The notes under the pieces are model-generated. The model was not told the origin of the DNA and ran no database searches. It was given only the letters and a program-made list of their open reading frames with translations. From contig NZ_CP023276.1 of NCBI RefSeq assembly GCF_003065365.1, positions 186,001 through 250,000 of the forward strand: DNA of 64,000 bases, read 5' to 3'. A program made the translations under genes and the position numbers. How positions within the stretch are numbered: the stretch's first letter is position 1; each line of letters starts with the position of its first letter. Below are positions 16,120-24,957 of the stretch, piece by piece. Source of the DNA: Polynucleobacter difficilis (GTDB lineage Bacteria > Pseudomonadota > Gammaproteobacteria > Burkholderiales > Burkholderiaceae).

Positions 16120-18189
16120 ATGCACCTTCTTTATGAGGAAGGCGGCGACATTAAAGCCGCTACCGTGCAATCGACCACGGGGGAGGGCGATGCCCAGTCA
16201 TGGCAGGCAACGGGTCTATCTGGCAAAAAGCTCAAGCTAAAAGCCAAAGAAGTTTGGCTGCGCTTTGAAAAGCCCGATGCCCAAAGCATGATGGACGAGG
16301 CCAATACCTTGGCTGCTGAGATTGATTTGCAATTGCTATGGGATTGCGCCCCCGAAGGCGAGTTTGCGTTTACCGACATCGCTTCAGAGTATTTTGGTGG
16401 CCAGGCTAGCGCGGCTCAACAAGCAGCATTGGCGATTGCTTTGCAATCGGCGCCCGTTTATTTTCGGCGTAAGCAGCGCGGCCGATTTATGCGCGCACCC
16501 AAAGAGCAACTTGATGCAGGTATTGCGGCCCTCGAGCGCAAACAGCGTGAACTGGAGCAGCAGAGTCAATGGCAAGCGGAATTAGTTGCAGGGCGCTTTC
16601 CGGAAGGCTTGGTATCGCAAGCCAAGCAACTTCTCTTTAATCCCGATAAAAATACCCTAGCCTATAAGGCATTTTTGGCAGCCTGCAATGAGACCGGTGA
16701 ATCGCCGCCGCAACTCATGATGCGTTGTGGCGCTTTGGAGTCGCCACTGGCTTACCACCAAGGGATGTTTTTAAAGGCGAACTTTCCGAACGGTGCAGGC
16801 CACCATGCCGATGCGGCAATTTCCGATGCTATTTATGATGCAGCGATTGCAGCATTACCGACTGCTGCAGTACAGGCCTTTTCGATTGATGATGCCGCTA
16901 CTACCGAAATTGATGATGCGCTGTCGGTCACGGCCTTGCCTGATGGAGCTCACCGGATTGGCGTGCACATCTCTGCCCCGGGGCTCGTGATCAACAAGGA
17001 TGATTCGCTGGATCAGGTGGCGCGGGCGCGTATGTCAACGGTCTATATGCCAGGTGACAAGATTACGATGTTGCCCGATGCGGTGATTGCGCGTTTTTCT
17101 TTGGATACGGGTAGTGCCAGGCCGGCAGTATCGATTTATGTGGATGTGGATGCGGAAGGCGATTTAATCGACCACTCCGCCCAAACCCGAATTGAATTGG
17201 TGCCGATTGCCGCCAACTTACGTTTAGAGCATTTAGAAGAATCCGTTAATCGGTTTGCCGATCCAGAATACGTCGCCAAGACGGACAATGCCTTTGCGTT
17301 TCAACATGAATTACTGATTCTTTGGCGCGCAGCACAAAAATTGCATGCGAAGCGCCAGGAGCAACGGGCAAAAAATGGCTTGCGTGTCGAGCAGCTCGGT
17401 GTTGTCGATCCCAATGCCTTGCAACGCGATTTTCAGTTTCAGATTAGCCAAGTCGATGGTGTAGAACAGGTTGAGATTCATCCGCGATCACGGGGTTCGG
17501 TGCTGGATACCATCGTCGCCGAGTGGATGATTTATTGCAACAGTACTTGGGGGCAGTGGTTAGCGGATCAGGGTTTACCGGCCCTGTTTCGAACCCAGAA
17601 AGGCTGGGGCCCACAACGGACACGCATGCAAACCACACCAGCGCCGCACGAAGGCTTAGGTTTGGAGTATTACGCTTGGTGCACTTCCCCATTGCGGCGC
17701 TATTCGGATTTAGTTAATCAGTGGCAATTGATTGCTTTGGCCAAGCATGGCGTCACGGCAAAAATGGTGGCGCCGTTTCAGCCGCGTGATGCCAGCCTGA
17801 TGGGGATTGCTGCTGATTTTGAAACCTGCTATCAGTCCTATGCCGAGTACCAAGATCGCATGGAGAAATACTGGTGTTTGCGTTGGTTAGCGCAGGAGCC
17901 GCTCCCACGCAGCGTATTTGCGCGCCACCTCAAGGAGGGGATGAGTCGCCTAGAGGATGTGCCCTTGCATTTGCCGATACCGGAACTTGCGTCGCATCCC
18001 CGCATGACGCGCGCCGAGATTGCTATTTTAGAAACCGATCTATTGCAACTGAGCGCCAGCGTACGCGTCAATCAGATTGAAAAATCAGAGTCCGCTGCAT
18101 CAGAAATGGATTCGTCAGAATTGGATGCACCGGAAACGGAGCCGTCATTGGCGGATCCAGCTCCTGTAGGCGATACGCCGATTTCGTGA
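16120..18189 (+). CDS. RNase II/R family exoribonuclease (RNB domain protein)
   Basis: A 689-residue protein with the RNB catalytic domain, which degrades RNA from the 3' end. The metal-binding segment DDAATTEIDDALSV starts near residue 256, and LEYYAWCTSPLRRYSDLVNQ is the conserved late motif. It is shorter than RNase R, and I see no clear C-terminal S1 domain; instead it ends in an acidic Ser/Glu/Asp-rich tail from about residue 655. I start it at the ATG at 16120, one base after the preceding stop; an in-frame ATG at 16060 would lie inside the reductase gene. Confidence 0.9.
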   Translation: MHLLYEEGGDIKAATVQSTTGEGDAQSWQATGLSGKKLKLKAKEVWLRFEKPDAQSMMDEANTLAAEIDLQLLWDCAPEGEFAFTDIASEYFGGQASAAQQAALAIALQSAPVYFRRKQRGRFMRAPKEQLDAGIAALERKQRELEQQSQWQAELVAGRFPEGLVSQAKQLLFNPDKNTLAYKAFLAACNETGESPPQLMMRCGALESPLAYHQGMFLKANFPNGAGHHADAAISDAIYDAAIAALPTAAVQAFSIDDAATTEIDDALSVTALPDGAHRIGVHISAPGLVINKDDSLDQVARARMSTVYMPGDKITMLPDAVIARFSLDTGSARPAVSIYVDVDAEGDLIDHSAQTRIELVPIAANLRLEHLEESVNRFADPEYVAKTDNAFAFQHELLILWRAAQKLHAKRQEQRAKNGLRVEQLGVVDPNALQRDFQFQISQVDGVEQVEIHPRSRGSVLDTIVAEWMIYCNSTWGQWLADQGLPALFRTQKGWGPQRTRMQTTPAPHEGLGLEYYAWCTSPLRRYSDLVNQWQLIALAKHGVTAKMVAPFQPRDASLMGIAADFETCYQSYAEYQDRMEKYWCLRWLAQEPLPRSVFARHLKEGMSRLEDVPLHLPIPELASHPRMTRAEIAILETDLLQLSASVRVNQIEKSESAASEMDSSELDAPETEPSLADPAPVGDTPIS

Positions 18190-18199
18190 GATTGACTAG

Positions 18200-19063
18200 A
18201 TGCAAATGCGCTTAAAGGATCGTTTGCATTGGTGGTGGCGTCACCATCCATTTTGGTTTGCCCTGATGTTATCGCTTGCCTTGCATGCGATTTTCTTATC
18301 CGTCCGCTGGAGTTACGGTGAAATCCAGCAACGCAGACTCAATACACCATTGAGTGTGGTCTTAGTTAACTCCAGCAGTCCAACGCCACCCAAAAAAGCA
18401 CTCAAACTCGCGCAGGCCGATTTGCAAGGCGGTGGAGTTACCTTGGATCAAGACGCCAGTGCGATCCACCGGGCGCGCTTAAGTGCCGAAGCCCAGCTCG
18501 AGGTCTTGGAAAAGAATCAAAAGCAAATGCTCTCGCGCATGCAGGCTGAAAAAGATGCTGCTGCAGGTCGGCGAAGCGGCGAAGAGCAGCGGGTCGTCTC
18601 GCAACTGAACGCCTTAGAGGCAGAGTTAGCTAAACGCATTCAGGCCAATGGCAAAGAGCCGCGCAGGACGGTGTTGACCGCAAGCAGCACAAAAGCAGTG
18701 GTCTTTGCCAGCTACTACGATGCGATGCGGCAAAAGATTGAGGCATATGGCAGTACGTTTTTTCCGCGGGTCAATGGTAGACCCCTGTATGGCAGCGTGG
18801 TGCTGGTCGTGAGTGTCGATGCCCAAGGAAAAATCGCCAATAGTACGAGCGGCAAGGAGGGTGTTGAGGTACGACGTTCCTCTGGCATCGCCGATTTGGA
18901 TCGCCAGGCAGTAGCAATCGTGCGCGCCGCTGCCCCGTATGGCCCTTTCCCACCCGAGATGCGCAAGCAAATCGATGTGCTCGATTGGGTATCTACGTTT
19001 GAGTTCACGCGGGATGGGTCGATAAACCGTCTTGAAGGCAATCGCTTGGAATTGCGTCCATAG
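18200..19063 (+). CDS. TonB-like C-terminal domain protein
   Basis: A 287-residue single-pass inner-membrane protein: basic N-terminus, membrane segment (WFALMLSLALHAIFLSV, about residues 19-35), an Ala/Glu/Lys-rich helical stretch (about 95-150) and a C-terminal domain of TonB fold (about 190-280, with GSVVLVVSVDAQGKIANS and YGPFPPEM). TonB-like proteins pass proton-motive energy to outer-membrane receptors, but no exbBD or receptor is nearby and the usual Pro/Lys-rich spacer is short, so the role is open. It lies between the RNase gene and aroE. Confidence 0.82.
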   Translation: MQMRLKDRLHWWWRHHPFWFALMLSLALHAIFLSVRWSYGEIQQRRLNTPLSVVLVNSSSPTPPKKALKLAQADLQGGGVTLDQDASAIHRARLSAEAQLEVLEKNQKQMLSRMQAEKDAAAGRRSGEEQRVVSQLNALEAELAKRIQANGKEPRRTVLTASSTKAVVFASYYDAMRQKIEAYGSTFFPRVNGRPLYGSVVLVVSVDAQGKIANSTSGKEGVEVRRSSGIADLDRQAVAIVRAAAPYGPFPPEMRKQIDVLDWVSTFEFTRDGSINRLEGNRLELRP

Positions 19064-19133
19064 GTGGGCACGCGTGCCGCTTTATTCGCTACACTCATAG
19101 CATGCCGTCTAATTTCATTTCATTGAGCCGCAG

Positions 19134-20051
19134 ATGAGTAAGCCATCTGAACTACAAACGAATCCCGCTGATTTTTCAGAAGTGGATGTGTATGCCGTTG
19201 CGGGCAATCCTATTGCCCACAGCAAGTCACCCACCATCCATCGGCGTTTTGCGCAGCAAACAGCGCAAGCCATGCATTACGGCACACTCATGCCAGAGCT
19301 GGGTGAGTTTGCTAAGGGAGCAAAGGCTTTTTTTGCAGCGGGCGGGAAAGGCATGAATGTCACCGTGCCGTTTAAATTGGATGCCCAAGCCTTGGCCGAT
19401 GTCTTGACGCCGCGAGCAGCGCTTGCAGGTGCGGTAAACACCCTATGGCAAGAGGAGGGGTTGCTCTACGGCGATAACACCGATGGCGCTGGACTCGTAC
19501 GTGACTTGCGCGCTCAAGGCATTGTGCTAACCAATGCATCCATTTGCATCTTGGGCGCAGGTGGCGCAGCGCGCGGGGTATTAGGCCCACTGCTCGAGCA
19601 AAAGCCGCAATCCATTGTCATTGCCAATCGATCGATCGATAAGGCGCGGGATTTAAAAACGGTATTTCAGGGATTAGCTGATATGCATGGCGTGCTTCTC
19701 ACGGTATGCCCAGTTGATGCATTAGGGAGTGAGCCCAGTCATACCGCAATGGACCTGATCATTAATGCGACTGCGGCTGGCCTCAGTAATGACTCTCCGC
19801 TTAGCGATGCGATCGCGCAACAAATTCTTAAACCTACCGTATTTGCCTATGACATGGTCTATGGAAAAATCACCCACTTTATGCAGCAGGCTATCAATCA
19901 GGGTTGCCGCGTGAGCGATGGATTGGGCATGCTGGTAGAGCAAGCAGCCGATGCGTTTTTACTCTGGCGCGGCGCAGCGCTTGCTCAGCAATTAAATGCG
20001 CGGGCAGTTTTAGATGAGCTGCGCCAAGCGCTCACCACTAAAGCGCCGTAA
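19134..20051 (+). CDS. aroE: Shikimate dehydrogenase (NADP+)
   Basis: Reduces 3-dehydroshikimate to shikimate in aromatic amino acid synthesis. It has 305 residues, slightly longer than usual because of about 20 extra N-terminal residues. The substrate site is GNPIAHSKSPTIHRRF and NVTVPFK (catalytic Lys); the NADP fold has GAGGAARGVLGP followed by ANRSIDKA. GMLVEQAADAF near the end is typical. aroQ, which acts one step earlier, is elsewhere in this window. The mtgA frame overlaps its 3' end. Confidence 0.97.
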   Translation: MSKPSELQTNPADFSEVDVYAVAGNPIAHSKSPTIHRRFAQQTAQAMHYGTLMPELGEFAKGAKAFFAAGGKGMNVTVPFKLDAQALADVLTPRAALAGAVNTLWQEEGLLYGDNTDGAGLVRDLRAQGIVLTNASICILGAGGAARGVLGPLLEQKPQSIVIANRSIDKARDLKTVFQGLADMHGVLLTVCPVDALGSEPSHTAMDLIINATAAGLSNDSPLSDAIAQQILKPTVFAYDMVYGKITHFMQQAINQGCRVSDGLGMLVEQAADAFLLWRGAALAQQLNARAVLDELRQALTTKAP

Positions 20052-20826
20052 GTTAAGCGACGCTTTTCGTGCTGCATTTTTTTTGAGCCCACTGATGCGC
20101 TGGATTGCCTATCTGATTAAATGCCTGCTGTTTGGCATCCTTGCTATGCAGATTTATTTTGCCGTGCAAATCGCAGCGTGGGCTTTTGTTGACCCGAGCA
20201 CGACGGCATTTCAGCGGGCGGAGCGTTGGCGTTTGTGCACATGGCATTGGTCTTGCCCAATCGAGTCGCGTTGGGTGCCGTATGATGCTATTTCATCCAG
20301 TCTCAAGCGAGCCGTTCTAGTAAGCGAGGATGATATCTTTTTTCAGCACCCGGGTGTGCGCGTGAGTGACATGCAAAAAGCATGGGAGAAAAACCAAAAG
20401 CAGGCGAAGAATAAAAAAGCTCCTGTACTACGGGGTGGTTCCACCATCACGCAGCAACTCGGTAAGAATCTGTTTTTGTCGTCTGAGCAACATTACGTGC
20501 GTAAGGCGCAAGAGCTGGTGATTACTGGCTTATTGGAATTAATCCTAAGCAAAGAGCGCCTATTTGAGATTTACCTAAACTCAGTAGAGTGGGGTGAGGG
20601 TATCTTTGGTGTGGGCGCTGCGGCAAAACATTATTTTGTAACGACACCCCAGCAACTAGACCGTGAACAAGCGGCGAGTTTGGCTTCAGCGCTGCCGGCG
20701 CCCAAGTGTTTTGATAAGGCGCAGTATTGCCGCAGAGGCCGCATTGATTATGGCGCCCGCCAAGAATTTATTCTCGCCAATATGGATCGCATTGCACTGC
20801 CAAAAGTAGCAAAGCAAACAAAGTAA
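20014..20826 (+). CDS. mtgA: Monofunctional biosynthetic peptidoglycan transglycosylase
   Basis: A membrane-anchored GT51 enzyme that polymerises lipid II into glycan strands. A single membrane segment (LIKCLLFGILAMQIYFAV) precedes the catalytic domain, with VSEDDIFFQHPGV (catalytic Glu), GGSTITQQLGKNLFL and RKAQELVITGLLELILSKERL. The longest frame has 270 residues from the ATG at 20014 and overlaps aroE by 38 bp. Neither it nor the ATG at 20095 (MRWIAYLIKC, 243 residues) has a strong ribosome site, so the start is uncertain. Confidence 0.93.
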   Translation: MSCAKRSPLKRRKLSDAFRAAFFLSPLMRWIAYLIKCLLFGILAMQIYFAVQIAAWAFVDPSTTAFQRAERWRLCTWHWSCPIESRWVPYDAISSSLKRAVLVSEDDIFFQHPGVRVSDMQKAWEKNQKQAKNKKAPVLRGGSTITQQLGKNLFLSSEQHYVRKAQELVITGLLELILSKERLFEIYLNSVEWGEGIFGVGAAAKHYFVTTPQQLDREQAASLASALPAPKCFDKAQYCRRGRIDYGARQEFILANMDRIALPKVAKQTK

Positions 20827-20832
20827 GCGGTT

Positions 20833-21678
20833 TTATTGAGCGCTTGCAGCACGCAGTGCATCGCGCGTTTCGATGGCAACAACGCGCGCGGCTTCTGCAA
20901 AATCAGCCCCGCTACTTGCGTACAAAATGGCCCTTGATGAATTAATCATCATGCCGGTACCCGGCTTTCCTGAAACGTGACCGGCCTTGACGGTGGCCTT
21001 GAGATCACCGCCTTGCGCGCCAATCCCCGGAATCAGGAGAGGCATCTCACCCACAATCGCGCGGACCTTGGCAATTTCATCGGGGAAGGTAGCGCCGACG
21101 ACGAGGCTAACTTGACCCGTACTATTCCACTCTTTCGCTGCGAGGGTGGCAATGTGTAAATACAGTGGTTGACCGTCGCTAGCGACATTTAAAAACTGCA
21201 AATCAGAGCCTCCCGGATTAGAGGTACGGCACAGGATAATTACGCCTTTGCCTTTGTGTTTCAGGTAGGGCTCGATCGAATCGCGTCCCATGTAGGGGTT
21301 AACGGTAACGGCATCGGCGCCATAGCGCTCAAATGCTTCGAGGGCGTAATGCTCTGCTGTACTGCCAATATCGCCACGCTTGGCATCCAAAATCACCGGA
21401 ATATGCGGATAGCGGTCTTTGAGGTGGCGGATGAGTTTTTCGAGTTGATCCTCGGCTCCTTGAGAGGCGAAGTAGGCAAACTGGGGTTTAAAGGCGCACA
21501 CCACATCGGCGGTGGCGTCGGCAATATCGCGGCAGAACTCAAAAATGCCCAAGGGTTTGCCGCCTATGGAAACGGGCATGCGCTTGGGGTCGGGGTCAAA
21601 GCCAACGCACAGCATGCTGCCTTGCGAAGCCCATGCAGACTGGAGTTGCTGGGTAAAGGTGTTTTGGCTTGAGTTCAT
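20833..21678 (-). CDS. pyrF: Orotidine 5'-phosphate decarboxylase
   Basis: Last step of UMP synthesis, removing CO2 from OMP. I start it at the ATG at 21678 (MNSSQNTFTQQLQSAWASQG, 281 residues); a longer open frame upstream would overlap the corA promoter and does not look like this family. The motif VILDAKRGDIGSTAEHYALE holds the catalytic Lys-Asp network, of the longer bacterial/mycobacterial-type PyrF. pyrB and pyrR are 30 kb away, so the pathway is dispersed. Confidence 0.96.
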   Translation of the reverse strand: MNSSQNTFTQQLQSAWASQGSMLCVGFDPDPKRMPVSIGGKPLGIFEFCRDIADATADVVCAFKPQFAYFASQGAEDQLEKLIRHLKDRYPHIPVILDAKRGDIGSTAEHYALEAFERYGADAVTVNPYMGRDSIEPYLKHKGKGVIILCRTSNPGGSDLQFLNVASDGQPLYLHIATLAAKEWNSTGQVSLVVGATFPDEIAKVRAIVGEMPLLIPGIGAQGGDLKATVKAGHVSGKPGTGMMINSSRAILYASSGADFAEAARVVAIETRDALRAASAQ

Positions 21679-21750
21679 TGGTTTCGTGTTTATTTTCGCA
21701 AAGCTGTCATTATCTATAGGATAAACTAGCGCATTCCCTAGGAGTTCACC

Positions 21751-22716
21751 ATGATTAACTTGTTCGTCCTGCAAAATGGCCGCCTCTCCCAAGAGCAAGT
21801 GGAAGATCGCAATGAGCTCCTGAAGCACGTCAATCCAATCTGGATTGACGTTATTGACCCCGAAGAAGAAGAGTTAATCTGGATTAAAGAGGCTTTTGGC
21901 GTTCTTTTGCCTGAATTGGATGATTTGGGCGATTTAGAGGCGTCTGCCCGCTACTTTGAGGCGGACGATGGCCATATGCACATTCGGACCGATTTTTTAC
22001 TGGACGAAGAAGAGACCTCGCGCAACGTCCGCGTTGCGTTTGTGATGACCAAGCAAGTCCTGTTTTCGATTCACGATGAAGATTTACCGGTATTCCGTTT
22101 GGTGCGCTTGCGTGCCCGTTTGCGCCCCGGTTCGGTGAGTAATGCCAAGGACGTTTTATTGGACCTCTACTCAACCGATGCGGAGTATTCAGCAGACGCG
22201 CTCGAGGAAGTCTACGAGAACCTAGAGCAGGCCGGTAAGCGGGTGCTCTCCGACGACATTAGCGACAAAGATGCTGCCGAGGTATTAGAGACGATTGCGA
22301 AGGAAGAGGATACCAACGGCCGCATTCGTCGCAATGTGATGGATACCCGCCGGGCTTTGTCGTTTTTGATGCGCAGCAAATTGCTGTCGGATGAGCAGCA
22401 AGAAGAGGCGCGGCAAATTTTGCGTGACATCGATTCCCTTGAGAATCACACCGCATTCTTATTCGACAAGATCAACTTCTTGATGGATGCCACGGTCGGT
22501 TTTATTAGTTTGAACCAAAGCAAGATCATCAAGATCTTCTCGGTGGTATCGGTTGCTTTAATGCCACCGACTTTACTGGCGAGTATTTGGGGTATGAACT
22601 TCCAGCACATGCCCGAGCTCACCGAGACCTGGGGCTATCCAGTCGCTATTTTGTCGATGGTTATTTCAGCGATTATTCCGCTGAGCTATTTCCGCCACAA
22701 AGGGTGGTTGGGTTGA
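21751..22716 (+). CDS. corA: CorA-type magnesium/divalent metal transporter
   Basis: A pentameric inner-membrane channel for Mg2+ (also Co2+ and Ni2+). Of 321 residues, most form the acidic cytoplasmic domain with long helices; two C-terminal membrane segments (about 262-282 and 294-314) flank the signature GMN in ASIWGMNFQHMPE. A good AGGAG precedes the ATG. TTATC/GATAA arms around TATAG near 21710-21724 could be part of the promoter region shared with divergent pyrF. Confidence 0.96.
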   Translation: MINLFVLQNGRLSQEQVEDRNELLKHVNPIWIDVIDPEEEELIWIKEAFGVLLPELDDLGDLEASARYFEADDGHMHIRTDFLLDEEETSRNVRVAFVMTKQVLFSIHDEDLPVFRLVRLRARLRPGSVSNAKDVLLDLYSTDAEYSADALEEVYENLEQAGKRVLSDDISDKDAAEVLETIAKEEDTNGRIRRNVMDTRRALSFLMRSKLLSDEQQEEARQILRDIDSLENHTAFLFDKINFLMDATVGFISLNQSKIIKIFSVVSVALMPPTLLASIWGMNFQHMPELTETWGYPVAILSMVISAIIPLSYFRHKGWLG

Positions 22717-22726
22717 TCGCTTCGAT

Positions 22727-23263
22727 TTAAGCAATGGATTGCAGTAGGCCACGCAAGGCAAAGACCACCGCTTGCTGCCGCACCGATTGACGGTCGCCTA
22801 CGAAGTGTGCGGTAGTTGTCGTGATGTGATTGCTCGCATCGGCGCGCTCTAGTGCCCAGCCAAAACATACGGTTCCCACTGGCTTTTCCGCTGTACCGCC
22901 GCTAGGGCCTGCAATGCCGGTAATCGAAATAGCCGCAGTGACACCACTACTTAGCTGCGCGCCTAGCACCATTGCACTGGCTACTGCTTCGCTGACTGCA
23001 CCTTCGGCTTCAATCAGCATGGGTGAGACTTGTAAGCACGCTGTCTTTGCGGCATTGCTATAGGTAACGTAGCCGCGCTCAAACCACTGACTCGATCCCG
23101 CTAAGTCGGTGAGGCTCGCTGCGAGTAGTCCGCCCGTACAAGACTCCGCTACCGCAAGAGTCCAGCCGCGCTGACTGAATGCAGTGGCGACTGCATTGGT
23201 TAATTCTTGAAGATCAGCAGAATCAATCGATGTAGCTGCTGTTGATGGAGAAGAAGTGTGCAT
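22727..23263 (-). CDS. CinA-family nicotinamide-nucleotide amidohydrolase
   Basis: A 178-residue stand-alone CinA C-terminal domain, a nicotinamide mononucleotide deamidase (PncC type) that returns NMN to NAD synthesis. AVAESCTGGLLAASLTDLAG and ITGIAGPSGGTAEKPVGTV are the family motifs. It follows pgpA by 30 bp, in the common order thiL-pgpA-cinA, and converges with corA. Confidence 0.94.
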   Translation of the reverse strand: MHTSSPSTAATSIDSADLQELTNAVATAFSQRGWTLAVAESCTGGLLAASLTDLAGSSQWFERGYVTYSNAAKTACLQVSPMLIEAEGAVSEAVASAMVLGAQLSSGVTAAISITGIAGPSGGTAEKPVGTVCFGWALERADASNHITTTTAHFVGDRQSVRQQAVVFALRGLLQSIA

Positions 23264-23293
23264 GCAATACCTTGTGAATGGATCGCTCTGAAA

Positions 23294-23863
23294 TTAATAC
23301 GACGGCAACAGCTGGGTTGTGCTGAGTAAAGCAAGAATAAGTAGGGTTGCAAAAGCCGCTGCAAGATCATCAATCACAATCCCGAAACCGCGCCACAGGA
23401 TTTTGGGTAAGGTTGTGGGCGAGCCGGGAGCAATCCAAGCGCAGTCTTTAAAGTAGCGATCAATCATGCCTATCGGACCTGGCTTGACTGCATCAAAGAA
23501 ACGAAAGAGTCCAAATGCCAAGACCTGCATCCAGAGCGGAGCCGGCAGAATCAAGAGTAAGACGAGCCAAAAAGCCAAGATCTCGTCGAGCACAATGCCA
23601 CCAAAATCAGCCACACCTAATTCCTCACTCACTTGCCCGCAAATCCAGCAAGCAGCGATCAGTCCGCCGCCGACAATCCAAAACCAATTCTCGGTCGTAA
23701 AAAAGAATTGCCCAATCAAAAAGAGTGCCCATGCCCACAGTGTTCCAACGGTGCCGGGAGCAAAGGGACTCAGCCCGCTTCCAAAACCAAGGGCTAGGGT
23801 TCGGCCTGCAGTCTGAAACATCCAGCGCAAGGTCGGCTTAGGTTGATTGGCGTTGATCACCAC
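23294..23863 (-). CDS. pgpA: Phosphatidylglycerophosphatase A
   Basis: A 189-residue inner-membrane phosphatase that removes phosphate from phosphatidylglycerophosphate to give phosphatidylglycerol. Motifs seen are GFGSGLSPFAPGTVGTLWA, a DFGGIVLDEILAFW segment with the acidic residues that bind Mg2+, and RFFDAVKPGPIGMIDR. The start is a GTG directly after the thiL stop, so translation is coupled to thiL. Confidence 0.95.
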   Translation of the reverse strand: MVINANQPKPTLRWMFQTAGRTLALGFGSGLSPFAPGTVGTLWAWALFLIGQFFFTTENWFWIVGGGLIAACWICGQVSEELGVADFGGIVLDEILAFWLVLLLILPAPLWMQVLAFGLFRFFDAVKPGPIGMIDRYFKDCAWIAPGSPTTLPKILWRGFGIVIDDLAAAFATLLILALLSTTQLLPSY

Positions 23864-24883
23864 TTAGCTGCTCTTAAAGTGATCAAAGGATTGCCTTAAC
23901 TGCATGCTGTCGGCTGCCGCGAGTGGATTTCCATTGGCATCGCGCAGCATGAGTGTGGGTTCAGTCCCATTGCTAGTAAAGGTAATGCTGCCAATGCGTG
24001 TGAGCGGCAGTAGGGTAGTGCTGAGCGATTCCACTTCCATTCGTTTGCCGGCTGGGGCAGTGAAACACAGTTCGTAATCATCACCGCCGTTGGCAGCGCA
24101 TTGTCTGCGTAGACTTTCGGTTTGCTCAGCAAGGGTAGGCGAGGTGGGTAATTGATCAATCAATACTTCGGCATTCACTTGGGATGCTTTGAGGATGTGG
24201 CGTAAATCACCCAAGAGTCCATCGGATACATCCAGGGCGCTACTCGCAACGCCGCGCAGTTGCAGGCCCAGCGCAATGCGTGGTTCGGGCTGATGCATGC
24301 GGGGCAGGACCGCCTCTAAGCCGCTAGGGCTAAGTGACCATTCGTTGCGCAATGCTCCCAAAGCAAGCCTTGCATCACCCAGCGTGCCAGATACCCAAAT
24401 GTCATCACCTACCTTCGCGCCAGAGCGCTTGATGGCGGCACCAGCAGGCACATGGCCTAAAGCGGTGATGCAAATGGTGAGAGGTCCTTGGGTTGTATCG
24501 CCACCGATTAAAGGGCATTGCCACTGCTGCGCAAAGCGAAATAAGCCTTGGCTAAATTGCGCGAGCCAGTCCGCATTTGCATCTGGCAGTGCAAGTGCTA
24601 AGGTAAAGCCAACCGGCTTTGCGCCCATGGCAGCAAGGTCAGAGAGGTTAACTGCCAAGGCTTTATGGCCAAGCCATTCCGGGTTGGCGCCTGCAAAAAA
24701 ATGTCGCCCTTCGACCAGCATATCGCTGGTGACTGCGAGGTTTTGTGCCGCATCTGGCTGAAGCAGGGCGCAGTCATCCCCGATCCCGAGAAGAACCTGG
24801 TCAGTTTGGGTTTGGGCCATGGATTCCGAGCCGGCTTTGAAAAAACGCCAAATCAGGTCAAATTCCCCTAGTTTTGCTTCCAT
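23864..24883 (-). CDS. thiL: Thiamine-monophosphate kinase
   Basis: Phosphorylates thiamine monophosphate to the active cofactor thiamine pyrophosphate. It has 339 residues of the PurM/ThiL fold: GEFDLIWRFF at the start, LLGIGDDCALL (metal-binding Asp pair), MLVEGRHF, LAVNLSDLAAMGAKP and SALDVSDGLLGDL. It heads a minus-strand unit thiL-pgpA-cinA. Transketolase, a TPP user, is also in the window. I see no TPP riboswitch in the 74 bp before it. Confidence 0.96.
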   Translation of the reverse strand: MEAKLGEFDLIWRFFKAGSESMAQTQTDQVLLGIGDDCALLQPDAAQNLAVTSDMLVEGRHFFAGANPEWLGHKALAVNLSDLAAMGAKPVGFTLALALPDANADWLAQFSQGLFRFAQQWQCPLIGGDTTQGPLTICITALGHVPAGAAIKRSGAKVGDDIWVSGTLGDARLALGALRNEWSLSPSGLEAVLPRMHQPEPRIALGLQLRGVASSALDVSDGLLGDLRHILKASQVNAEVLIDQLPTSPTLAEQTESLRRQCAANGGDDYELCFTAPAGKRMEVESLSTTLLPLTRIGSITFTSNGTEPTLMLRDANGNPLAAADSMQLRQSFDHFKSS

Positions 24884-24957
24884 ATTTTCATTTTATGTTC
24901 CTTGGGGGCGATTGTGCTGGAGAGGACTAGAATAAGAACCTTCCAATCGCCACACCA

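Noticed and set aside
24884..24957. TPP riboswitch before thiL
   Set aside because: No THI-box-like conserved segments can be seen in this short divergent region.
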